From: Phenylobacterium sp. LH3H17
Lineage (GTDB): Bacteria > Pseudomonadota > Alphaproteobacteria > Caulobacterales > Caulobacteraceae
NCBI RefSeq assembly: GCF_024298925.1
Contig: NZ_CP101283.1
Coordinates: 2,485,001-2,549,000, forward strand
Reading direction: 5' to 3'
DNA: 64,000 nt
Part shown: piece after piece, positions 1 to 7,816 of the stretch
How positions within the stretch are numbered: the first letter of the stretch is position 1
Layout: each line of letters opens with the position of its first letter
Notes under the pieces: generated by a model
The model's input: only the letters and a program-made list of their open reading frames with translations
Told to the model about the DNA's origin: nothing
Database searches by the model: none
Translations under genes and position numbers: made by a program

Positions 1-21
1 GAGACTGAGAGGAACCTCGCC

Positions 22-393
22 ATGTCCATCAAGATCATCGCCATCGCAACCCTGGCCCTCGGCTGCGCCACCGTCGCCCACGCCGCCCCGCCCCTGACCG
101 GCCCGGTCTCCGGTCCCAACGCCGACCGCGAAACCGTCACCCTCAGCGTGCCGATGGAAGGACTCGATCTGTCCAGCCCGCGCGGCGCCAAGATCGCCCT
201 GGCCCGCATCCACCAAGCCGCCGCCAATGTCTGCGGCGCCATCCCGAACCCCGCCTCGCTGGCGGCCGGGAACGCGCAACGGGCCTGCCTGAAGACCACC
301 GTCGACACCGCGGTCGTCGCCGCCAACAACCCGATGATCACCTCCCTGCACACGCCGGCCAAGGCCTCGCGCCTGGCCTCGTCCCGTCGATAG
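22..393 (+). CDS. UrcA family secreted protein
   Basis: A 123-residue protein with an N-terminal signal peptide (residues 1-21, hydrophobic core IIAIATLALG, Ala-x-Ala cleavage at AHA-A). The mature part has the layout of UrcA-family proteins common in Caulobacterales and sphingomonads: a beta-type segment (VTLSVPMEGLDLSS), then a helix (GAKIALARIHQAAANVCG), and two cysteines (C71 in NVCG, C89 in RACL) that probably form a disulfide. It is expected in the periplasm; the family has no settled biochemical role. The ATG follows a GAGAGGA ribosome-binding sequence about 7 bases upstream. It stands alone ahead of an unrelated gene, and its operon context to the left lies outside the window. Confidence 0.8.
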   Translation: MSIKIIAIATLALGCATVAHAAPPLTGPVSGPNADRETVTLSVPMEGLDLSSPRGAKIALARIHQAAANVCGAIPNPASLAAGNAQRACLKTTVDTAVVAANNPMITSLHTPAKASRLASSRR

Positions 394-482
394 GGCGACG
401 CGCTTCACCCGTATCGTTTCCAGGTCTCGCGCGCGGTCGCTCCTGCGCCGCCGCGGGCCTTCTTCCTGAGACGAGGCCTCCC

Positions 483-1061
483 GTGCCCGACGCCGCCCTG
501 GCCCGGATACCACGCGCCCCACCCCTGGAGGGCGTGGCCGCCCGCGCCACCCTGACCGAGATGGCCCGTTGGGCCTGCGCGGTGCTCGACGCCGACCGCC
601 CCCGGAACCAGGCCACCGCGCGCTCGGCTTCCTGGGCCCGGCAGATGGCCGCCTTGACCCTGTTCCTGGAGCACCGCCTCGCCGCCCCGCGCGAAAAGGC
701 CCTCGCCATCGCCGCCCGCGAGATCGCCCTTCGGTGGGCGCTTACTCCCGGAAGCGTCAAGAAGAACCGCTCGGAGGCCCGCGCCATTCTCGACTTTGGC
801 TGGGACGGCGCCCCGCCCAAGCCACACAGCGCCGTCCAGCCCAATGACCTGCTGCACGACCTGGTGGCCGGTATCGCCGTCATCCGCCTGGCCGACATCC
901 GCCGGCGCCGCGCCGCGGCCCTGCGCGGCGTCCGCGGCGGCCGTCCCGCCGCCACCCAGATGCGCGTACTCACCCTGGTCCGCCGTCTCCGCGCCGAAGC
1001 CGATACAAATCCTGCCTGCGCCCAAGAGGTCGAGGCCATCAGGATGGAGCTGGCGGGCTGA
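483..1061 (+). CDS. Hypothetical helical protein, possible HTH segment
   Basis: A 192-residue Ala/Arg-rich protein from a GTG start, with the GC-rich third codon positions typical of real genes here. I do not recognise the family. It is predicted to be mostly helical and cytoplasmic: no signal peptide and no membrane segment. Residues about 70-100 (AREIALRWALTPGSVKKN) look like a helix-turn-helix but lack other DNA-binding context. The C-terminal third is basic (DIRRRRAAALRGVRGGR). Long open frames on the opposite strand over the same DNA have poor residue composition and are taken as shadows. Function unknown. Confidence 0.55.
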   Translation: MPDAALARIPRAPPLEGVAARATLTEMARWACAVLDADRPRNQATARSASWARQMAALTLFLEHRLAAPREKALAIAAREIALRWALTPGSVKKNRSEARAILDFGWDGAPPKPHSAVQPNDLLHDLVAGIAVIRLADIRRRRAAALRGVRGGRPAATQMRVLTLVRRLRAEADTNPACAQEVEAIRMELAG

Positions 1062-1230
1062 TACGCCGACGCCAGAGCGTTCCAGGGTCGGATGACATCA
1101 GCTGAACCGCTGAAGAAGGCTCCAATTCGAATGCCTCAGGCGTGACAACCGATATCGCTCACACGTTCGGCTGTCACGCTCGACCGGACCGCCCCATCCA
1201 GGCGCGTATTCATGCGACGTGCGAGGTCGC

Positions 1231-1860
1231 CATGTCCGTTCCGATAAGTCCGCCGCCGGCCCTGGGCTCTGGCCGTCAGGAACTGCCCGCCTATGTGGCC
1301 AACGGCCTGATCGGGGCTGCGGGTGCCAGGAGATCTCGGTGGAGCTGGACGGCGGCTGTACTCTGGGGCTGCGGGCCATCGTCGATGCGGGCGGGGCGGC
1401 GCATCCGCCTGCGCCAGATCGCCAGCGTGATTCCCAAGGCGATGCACCAGGCGTCGGATCAGCAGGCTGTTCGCCTGGCCGCCAAGGCGCGCAGCGACGG
1501 GTTCGAGGCCATCCGAGCGGGCAACCGCAAGGCCTGGGACGAGATATGGAAGGACCGCATCCGGCTGGAAGGCGCCGGGGAGGCGTGGCAGGGGCTGGCG
1601 GACGCGGCCAAGGCCCTCCTCGACTATCGCGGCAGCCCCATGTTGTTGGCGCTGTACGGCGCCTGGGCGGCGCGGGCCGGCGACCGCCAGCTGTCGCTGA
1701 AGCTGCTGGACGACGGCTATGGGCAGTTGCGCCGAGCGGTTCCGCCAGACCCTTGAGTACCGCTCCGACCGGTTCCCGTGCGGCCCGGGCTGGGCCTGAA
1801 TGGACTTGCGGTCGGCCGCATCGTCACTGGCGATGGATGGAAGGGCTCGATTGGCGCCCT
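1231..1860 (+). pseudogene. Decayed glycoside hydrolase family 65-like gene
   Basis: Scattered pieces of one GH65 (kojibiose/trehalose/maltose phosphorylase-like) protein can be read in order but in different frames. MSVPISPPPALGSG then ELPAYVANGLIG (from 1231) match the GH65 N-terminus. ISVELDGGCTLGLRAIVDAGG (about 1333-1395) lies in another frame. RRIRLRQIASVIPKAMHQ, then AIRAGNRKAWDEIWKDRIRL and GEAWQGLADAA (about 1396-1620), are back in the first frame. GSPMLLALYGAWAARAGDRQ (about 1634) joins directly, skipping the catalytic core. ERFRQTLEYRSDRFP (about 1735-1780) is in a third frame. A working enzyme of this family needs roughly 700 residues, so large internal deletions plus frameshifts have destroyed the gene. 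The matches are recalled from family patterns, not a search. Confidence 0.7.
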
Positions 1861-2069
1861 TGGCCCCGCAAAACCCCGCCGACCCGATTGTCGAGAGGTC
1901 GCCAGACAACTATAAGTAAAGCGAATTATGATAGGTTAAGCTTCTTGTTTTCGCACAACCTGTCGGCGCAACACCAATGTAAAACCTTGTTAGAAACCCT
2001 ACTGACTACTTGATCGATTCGAATATTGACCATCAGTATTTTAAGCGTAAGTTGCTGACAGACCAATCG

Positions 2070-2098
2070 CATCCAATCGACATTCTACCGATTGGATG
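2070..2098. promoter_or_regulatory. 10-bp inverted repeat
   Basis: CATCCAATCG at 2070-2079 is exactly reversed and complemented by CGATTGGATG at 2089-2098, with a 9-base spacer. There is no T-run after it, so an operator or RNA hairpin is as likely as a terminator. It lies 320 bases upstream of the giant repeat-protein gene. Confidence 0.5.
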
Positions 2099-2230
2099 GG
2101 GCAATTGCCGCTGCTGTCACCGCTGTCGGCGGGTTCCGAAAGACCTTGCGTTCTTCCGGCGACAACCTGTCACGGCGCCACTCCGGCAATCTGGGCGGGA
2201 GAACAAGAATGTTGAAATCTTACGCCGCCG

Positions 2231-2254
2231 GCGTGGCTTGCCGGCAAGCCACGC
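2231..2254. promoter_or_regulatory. Perfect 24-bp palindrome
   Basis: GCGTGGCTTGCC (2231-2242) is followed immediately by its exact reverse complement GGCAAGCCACGC (2243-2254), giving twelve paired bases with no spacer. Such symmetry suits binding by a dimeric regulator or recombinase better than a terminator, since it has no loop and no T-tract. It sits 165 bases before the start of the DUF5801 protein. The binding factor is unknown. Confidence 0.55.
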
Positions 2255-2418
2255 GACTGAAGCGTTTGCGACCTAGCGCCCGGGCGGACGTCTAAGCCCA
2301 GCCCAGGCGCCTTCACCACCAACATCGCCTGACTCCGCGGCCAGCGCCCCTGAGCCGCCGTGGATGAGGCGCGTCCTGAAACTCGCGAGGTCGGGAGATC
2401 TTCGCACGGAGAGGCGTC

Positions 2419-5400
2419 ATGCCCACGAACAATGAAACCCTGCTCAGTGTCACTGGTCAGGTCACGCACGACGAAAGCAACGGTCTTCAGACGACGAACA
2501 TCGCCTCGGCCTTCGAGGATAACAACGATCAGGACGTCTTGAACCTGACCGCGCTCAACGCCGCAGCGCCGGCGCTCTATAGCCGGCTGTTCTCGGCGGC
2601 GGGGCTGAACCTGACGCCGCCGGCAACCCCGCCGAGCAGCCAGGGCGGACAAGGGCAGGCCGTCGCCCAGGTGATCACCGTCACCAACGGGGCGGGCCTC
2701 AACGATCTGAAGTTCACCGATGCGAGCGGCAATCCGCTCAACGGCGCGGCCAGCGACCTGAACACCCTCGATGGACACGCGATCTTCCTCTACACCGACC
2801 TCAACAACAACATCGTGCTCGGCAAGTACGACAGCGACGCCAACGGTTCGAACGACGCCGTGGCCTTCGCCCTGGCGCTCGAGGAACTGAAGAACGCCAG
2901 CAACGTGGTGACCGGCGGAAAGATCTGGGTCGTCCAGTTCACGCCGCTCGATCACGGCGCCAACGCTAGCCCGGACAACGTGGTCGACCTGACCAACAAG
3001 CTCTATGTGACCGCGGCTCAGGAGCTGCTGTTCGAGAACTTCGACGACGCGCCGGCCAACCAGAACGCCTGGACCGCCGTGGACAACAACAGCGCCACGA
3101 CCACCGACGTGCAGTTGCTGATCACCGGCCTTAACCTCGTCCCACAGGCCAAGAGCAACGACAACTACGGTGACTCGGTGAACACCCGCGCCACCAGCCT
3201 CGGCAGCAACAACCAGGCGCTCAACAACGGCGAAGCCCTGCGCTTCGACACGGTCATCGGCATCACCGTGCCGATCGGCAACACCGCGGCCGACTTCACG
3301 CAATCCATCCAGTACCAGGACCATGTCGAGGTGACCGGCCTGGGCGTGCAGGTCGTGCAGACCACGCCTTCAGGCCCGCAGACCATCCAGGTCTCGATCT
3401 TCGACGTGGTCGCCGATACCGCCCAGGGCAACGCCTACGTCAACGGCCTTGAGACGGTCGCCGGCGGTGATCCCAACAACCTGCGCAGCAACATCGGCTC
3501 AGTCGAAATCCGCAACGCGGCCAACCAGACGATCGAGTGGAGGGCGCTCGACGGAACCCTGCTCGGCGGCACGGACACCAATATCGCCTTCACCTTCGCC
3601 ACCAGCACGGATGGGGCGGACGGCCCCGCGGCCGGCGCCGAGATGAACCAGGTGACCGTGACAAACATCACGGTGGGCATGCAGATCGTCGTCCGCAGCG
3701 CCGCGGGCGAGGTGTTCGACCGCATGGTCGTCAAGAATGTCGGCTCGGGCGCCTTCGACCTGGGCGGCGTGCGCATCCTCGACGCCTTCACAGACACCGA
3801 CGAAGTCGGCTCGCAGGTCAATTTCGAGGACGATGGACCCAATGTCGCCCTGGCGCTTAGCGGGACCCCGTCCATTCAGGTCGACGAGAGCACTCTCAAC
3901 ACCTCGGCGTCCGACTCCGGGACCAGCTTGTCCCCCACCACCAGCTTCGGCGTGGATGGCGACGGCGGCTCGACCTATTCGCTCGTGGACCCGGCGGGCA
4001 TCAACAGCGGCCTTGTGGACACGCTGAGCAACCTCCCGGTGAAGCTCGGCCTGGACGGCGCCGACGTGATCGGCTTCCTCGACAACGACATCGATAACGC
4101 ATTCTCGGTCGGTGACGACGAGGTGTTCCGGATCAGCATCAATTCCATCACCGGCGAACTCACCCTGAACCAACTTCGGGCGCTGGCGCACACCGACGAT
4201 CAGGACCCCGACGATTCCGTCAACATGGTCGCCGGAAAGGTCTTCGCGAACCTGCAGGTCACGGACGGCGACGGCGATACGGCCAACAGCTCGGTCGACA
4301 TCAGCCAGATCTTCAAGTTCAAGGACGACGGACCGACCACCACCGTCTCTGCGAACGCCACGCCACTGCTGCAGACCGACGACACCACCCTGACCACCGA
4401 CGACACCGACACTGATCCCTATGTGGCGTCCCCGAACGACGACGGCGGGGCGGACGGTCAGCCGACCTCGACGGTCCTGGCCTACAGCCTGGTGGACGTC
4501 GCGGCGGGCGCCGCCACGGGCCTGTTCGACACGCTCGACGGCGGCGCGATCGTGCTCGACAAGATCGGGACCGACCTTGTCGGCTATGTGAACAAGGCCG
4601 GCGGCGCCGACTTCGGGGCCGGAGACCTGGAAGTGTTCCGCGTCGGCATCGACGGCGGCACCGGCCAGGTGACGCTCGACCAGAAGCGCGCGATCAAGCA
4701 CGACGACGGCGCGGAGGACAACAACGACCACCAAGAGAGCAATGATGAGACCGACGGCGATCCCGACACGGTCCTGCAGCAGCTCTCGGGCCCCTATATC
4801 CAGGTGGTGGCGACGGTGACCGACGGGGACGGCGACAGCTTCACCACCCCACCCTCGCTCGCCACCCTGACGATCAACTTCCTCGATGACGGGCCGACCG
4901 CCCCGACCCTGGCCGCCGCGGCGGGCGCCAGCGTCACCCACGACGAGACGGCGGGATTGCAGGCCGACACCGACGTCGCCGGCTCAACCCTGGCCAGCGG
5001 GACGACCATCGCCTCGCGGTTCAGCCCCCTTCTGCCCCAAACCGGCGATCCCGATGTGGCGGCCAAGGACAGCATCGCTATCGGCTTCGCGCGATCCGGC
5101 GTCGCCTTGACGACCGCGTCGGGCGGCGGCTTCGGCTCCGACGGCCCCGCCGGGGCCAGCACGAGCTACGCGCTCAGCACAAATGGCGGCCTGTCAGGGG
5201 CCCAGGCCACCGACGGCTCGGACATCTACATGTTCGCGCAGGGCGGGCTGATCGTTGGCCGCGTGGGCAATGACCCCGCGGGCGCCGTCGCATTCGCCGT
5301 CGCCGTCAACGGCGCGACGGGTGAAGTCTATCTCGCCCAGTATCTCTCGCTGAAGCATTCGGACATCAACGCGAGCGACGAAAATATCCTCGAACCCAAC

Positions 5401-7419
5401 GACGTCTTCGGCCTTAGCGCCGGGGCCGTGCAGGTGTCCACGACCTATACCGATGGCGACAACGATACGGCGACCTCGAATGCTGCCGACGTCAGCGCCC
5501 TGGTGCGGTTCCAGGACGACGGACCGACGATCACCGCCACCACCAATGGCCAGGCCGCGGCGACTCACGACGAAACGCCCGGCGTGCAGGCCGACACCGA
5601 CGTGGCGGGGACTGCGATCGCCTATGGCGCGACCCAGATCCAGCAGCTGTTCGACACCGAGGTTCCGTCTCCCGGCGATGATCCGGACGTGACCGGATCA
5701 GGGCCCATCGGCTTTGCGCGCAGCACCAGCGGGCTGGTGACCGTCACCGGCGGAAGCGCGGGCTCCGACGGACCCGCGGCGACCGAGCTGACCTACGCGC
5801 TGACCACGGTGGATGGAACCGACTCCGGGGTGGACACCACCTCGGGCGTCAACGTCTACCTGTTCAACGGCGTCGGCGCGGCCTCCGGGCTGATCCTCGG
5901 CCGGGTCGGCGCCACCCCAGTCACAGCGGCGACCGGCGCCACCGCCTTCGCTCTGGCGACAAACCCCGCCAACGGCGAAGTGTTCCTCAGCCAGTATCTG
6001 TCGCTGAATCACCCCGATCCGACCCTGCCGGACGAGCCGCTCGCGCTCGCCACCGGATCGGTTTCGATGGCGGTCACGCGAACCGACGGCGACGGCGATA
6101 AGGCCACGGATTCCGACAACGACATCAGTCTGCAGATCCGGTTCCAGGACGACGCGCCGTCCAACTTCACGCCGGCGGCCATCGTCGCCGGGGACGCCGT
6201 GCAGAACCAGCCCGGCGAAGGGGCAGTCAAGGACCTCACCAGTTCAGGGGCGACCACCGCCCTGGCCAACCACACCGGCGCGGACGGCGCGGCCACGACT
6301 CTCCCGCTGACCTTCTTCGGAACCAACGGCTCGCAGCTGCAGGGCTCGATCGGAGCCGGCGCCGTGCAGGGGCTTACCGCTGACGGCCTGCCGATCACCC
6401 TGACGGGCTTTGGGACCGCAACGCTGACCGCGGCGACCACGGCCGGGAACGTGTTCACCGTGTCGCTCGATCCGGGCGCCGATACCTATACCTTCAGCAT
6501 GCTGGGCCAGATCGACAATGGCGTCAGCGCGGTCAACCTGGACTTCGAGGGCCAGAAGCAGACGATCTACGAGTGGCTCAGCCTTGACGCGCCCGGCGAC
6601 GATCCGGGCGATGTCGACGGCCCCGACGCCGGATCCACCATCGATCCGGCCGAGCGGGACGGCGACTTCGTGTTCACCGGCATCGCGCGCGCCGCTGTCG
6701 GCGGTCCCATCACCACCGGGCCCGGCGTGAACGCCACGGCGATCAATGTCAGTTCGACCGGGATCGGCGTAGGCAGCCAGTCCATCACCGTCGGAAAGGG
6801 GGCGTTCATCGACTTTGTGGAAGGCGCGCCGCGGACGCTTGACGGCAACACCTACTCGATCGGCCAGTTGGATTTCGACAACCACGTCACCTACAACAAC
6901 GCCGGCTTCTCGGTGAGCCAACTGAAGCCGAACGTGAACACCGTGACGGACGTTCGGGTGAGCGTCTACGAGGAGGCTTCGGCCGACCCCGCCGACTCCG
7001 CGGCCGAGATCATCAATGACACCCCGGAGGCGATCACCCAGATCACCGTTCGCTCGGCCGGCGGCGTCAGCCATGTCTTCGCGGCCGACGGGTCCTTCAA
7101 CTTCGGAGATCGGACCGTCAGCGTCGACTTCAGTCCCGCCAACGCACCTGGCGGCGCCGGCAACAGCTTCGTCGAGATCGACAACCTCGGCGACGACTAC
7201 ACCGTGCTCATCAAGACCGCCAACGGCTTCGAACGGATGCTCGTTGAGAACGCGGGCACGGGCAACGAAGGCTTCGACATCTCCGGCCTGACGATCGAGC
7301 AGTTCTCCGCTGGCGACCCCGTCCACCTGTCGTTCGACCTGCGGCTGAAGGACGGCGACGGCGACCTCTCCAGCGGATTGATCGGGGTCACCCTGACCTC
7401 CCCAGACGGCATCTTCTGA
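2419..7419 (+). CDS. Giant DUF5801-repeat (RTX-type) secreted protein
   Basis: A 1,666-residue acidic Asp/Gly/Thr-rich protein without a signal peptide. It is built from repeats, each closing on a strand that ends F-x-DDGP or DDAP, near residues 470, 636, 822, 1032 and 1243. Each later unit contains a THDET-x-G-x-Q-AD-TDVAG segment, a Q-Y-LSL-x-H strand and a Ca-binding-like DGDGD/DGDND motif, which is the pattern of DUF5801 repeats-in-toxin proteins. Family members are large extracellular, often type I-secreted, adhesin-like proteins. Unusually, it ends abruptly after a DGDGD unit (VTLTSPDGIF) with no GGxGxDxUx nonapeptides. A clear GGAGAG precedes the ATG. A terminator follows at 7441, and an RTX protease gene comes next. 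The adhesin role is inferred. Confidence 0.8.
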   Translation: MPTNNETLLSVTGQVTHDESNGLQTTNIASAFEDNNDQDVLNLTALNAAAPALYSRLFSAAGLNLTPPATPPSSQGGQGQAVAQVITVTNGAGLNDLKFTDASGNPLNGAASDLNTLDGHAIFLYTDLNNNIVLGKYDSDANGSNDAVAFALALEELKNASNVVTGGKIWVVQFTPLDHGANASPDNVVDLTNKLYVTAAQELLFENFDDAPANQNAWTAVDNNSATTTDVQLLITGLNLVPQAKSNDNYGDSVNTRATSLGSNNQALNNGEALRFDTVIGITVPIGNTAADFTQSIQYQDHVEVTGLGVQVVQTTPSGPQTIQVSIFDVVADTAQGNAYVNGLETVAGGDPNNLRSNIGSVEIRNAANQTIEWRALDGTLLGGTDTNIAFTFATSTDGADGPAAGAEMNQVTVTNITVGMQIVVRSAAGEVFDRMVVKNVGSGAFDLGGVRILDAFTDTDEVGSQVNFEDDGPNVALALSGTPSIQVDESTLNTSASDSGTSLSPTTSFGVDGDGGSTYSLVDPAGINSGLVDTLSNLPVKLGLDGADVIGFLDNDIDNAFSVGDDEVFRISINSITGELTLNQLRALAHTDDQDPDDSVNMVAGKVFANLQVTDGDGDTANSSVDISQIFKFKDDGPTTTVSANATPLLQTDDTTLTTDDTDTDPYVASPNDDGGADGQPTSTVLAYSLVDVAAGAATGLFDTLDGGAIVLDKIGTDLVGYVNKAGGADFGAGDLEVFRVGIDGGTGQVTLDQKRAIKHDDGAEDNNDHQESNDETDGDPDTVLQQLSGPYIQVVATVTDGDGDSFTTPPSLATLTINFLDDGPTAPTLAAAAGASVTHDETAGLQADTDVAGSTLASGTTIASRFSPLLPQTGDPDVAAKDSIAIGFARSGVALTTASGGGFGSDGPAGASTSYALSTNGGLSGAQATDGSDIYMFAQGGLIVGRVGNDPAGAVAFAVAVNGATGEVYLAQYLSLKHSDINASDENILEPNDVFGLSAGAVQVSTTYTDGDNDTATSNAADVSALVRFQDDGPTITATTNGQAAATHDETPGVQADTDVAGTAIAYGATQIQQLFDTEVPSPGDDPDVTGSGPIGFARSTSGLVTVTGGSAGSDGPAATELTYALTTVDGTDSGVDTTSGVNVYLFNGVGAASGLILGRVGATPVTAATGATAFALATNPANGEVFLSQYLSLNHPDPTLPDEPLALATGSVSMAVTRTDGDGDKATDSDNDISLQIRFQDDAPSNFTPAAIVAGDAVQNQPGEGAVKDLTSSGATTALANHTGADGAATTLPLTFFGTNGSQLQGSIGAGAVQGLTADGLPITLTGFGTATLTAATTAGNVFTVSLDPGADTYTFSMLGQIDNGVSAVNLDFEGQKQTIYEWLSLDAPGDDPGDVDGPDAGSTIDPAERDGDFVFTGIARAAVGGPITTGPGVNATAINVSSTGIGVGSQSITVGKGAFIDFVEGAPRTLDGNTYSIGQLDFDNHVTYNNAGFSVSQLKPNVNTVTDVRVSVYEEASADPADSAAEIINDTPEAITQITVRSAGGVSHVFAADGSFNFGDRTVSVDFSPANAPGGAGNSFVEIDNLGDDYTVLIKTANGFERMLVENAGTGNEGFDISGLTIEQFSAGDPVHLSFDLRLKDGDGDLSSGLIGVTLTSPDGIF

Positions 7420-7440
7420 TCTGAGGCGCAGGCATTTCGA

Positions 7441-7468
7441 GGGGGACGCGCGAGCGTCCCCCTTTCTT
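7441..7468 (+). terminator. Rho-independent terminator
   Basis: A perfect 9-bp stem (GGGGGACGC / GCGTCCCCC, 7441-7449 and 7454-7462) with a GCGA loop is followed by TTTCTT. It lies 22 bases after the stop of the DUF5801 protein gene, so that gene ends its own transcript. Confidence 0.9.
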
Positions 7469-7816
7469 GTCCGCGACCGACCGCCGCAGGCCCGCCGGCC
7501 CGGGCGGCGCTAATCAAAGATTCATCCTGACCTGAGAGGCTTTCGGATCGGGCCTCCCGGCCGAGGCTCGCGTCGCCCTCGGGGATATCTCCCATGCGCC
7601 GCTTCGACGCCGCTTCGCCGGTCCAGCTCTCTTCGCGCCAGGCTGCGGGGCGCGGGCCATGACCCGGCGCAACTCGCTAAGCCCATGCGGGCATTCACAT
7701 TTTCTGCAATCGGACCGAGGCCCGACCCGGCCTCTATGTCGCATTGCCGACACCGACCGGAGCACCCTAAGCGCTGGACCTGACACGCGCTTTACCCCGC
7801 CGACTGGAGACGAGCT
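7469..7816. other. Intergenic region before the RTX protease
   Basis: No gene is supported in this stretch. It presumably holds the promoter of the protease gene starting at 7817, because the preceding gene has its own terminator. I see no clear -35/-10 pair. Confidence 0.5.

Larger units (their letters stand above)
1861..2418. other. AT-rich intergenic leader of the giant repeat protein
   Basis: No convincing gene. Positions 1905-2100 are clearly more AT-rich than the rest of the window. The stretch contains two strong dyad symmetries, listed separately (2070-2098 and 2231-2254), and is probably the promoter and leader region of the gene starting at 2419. Short open frames here have no family resemblance and poor codon usage. 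Confidence 0.6.
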
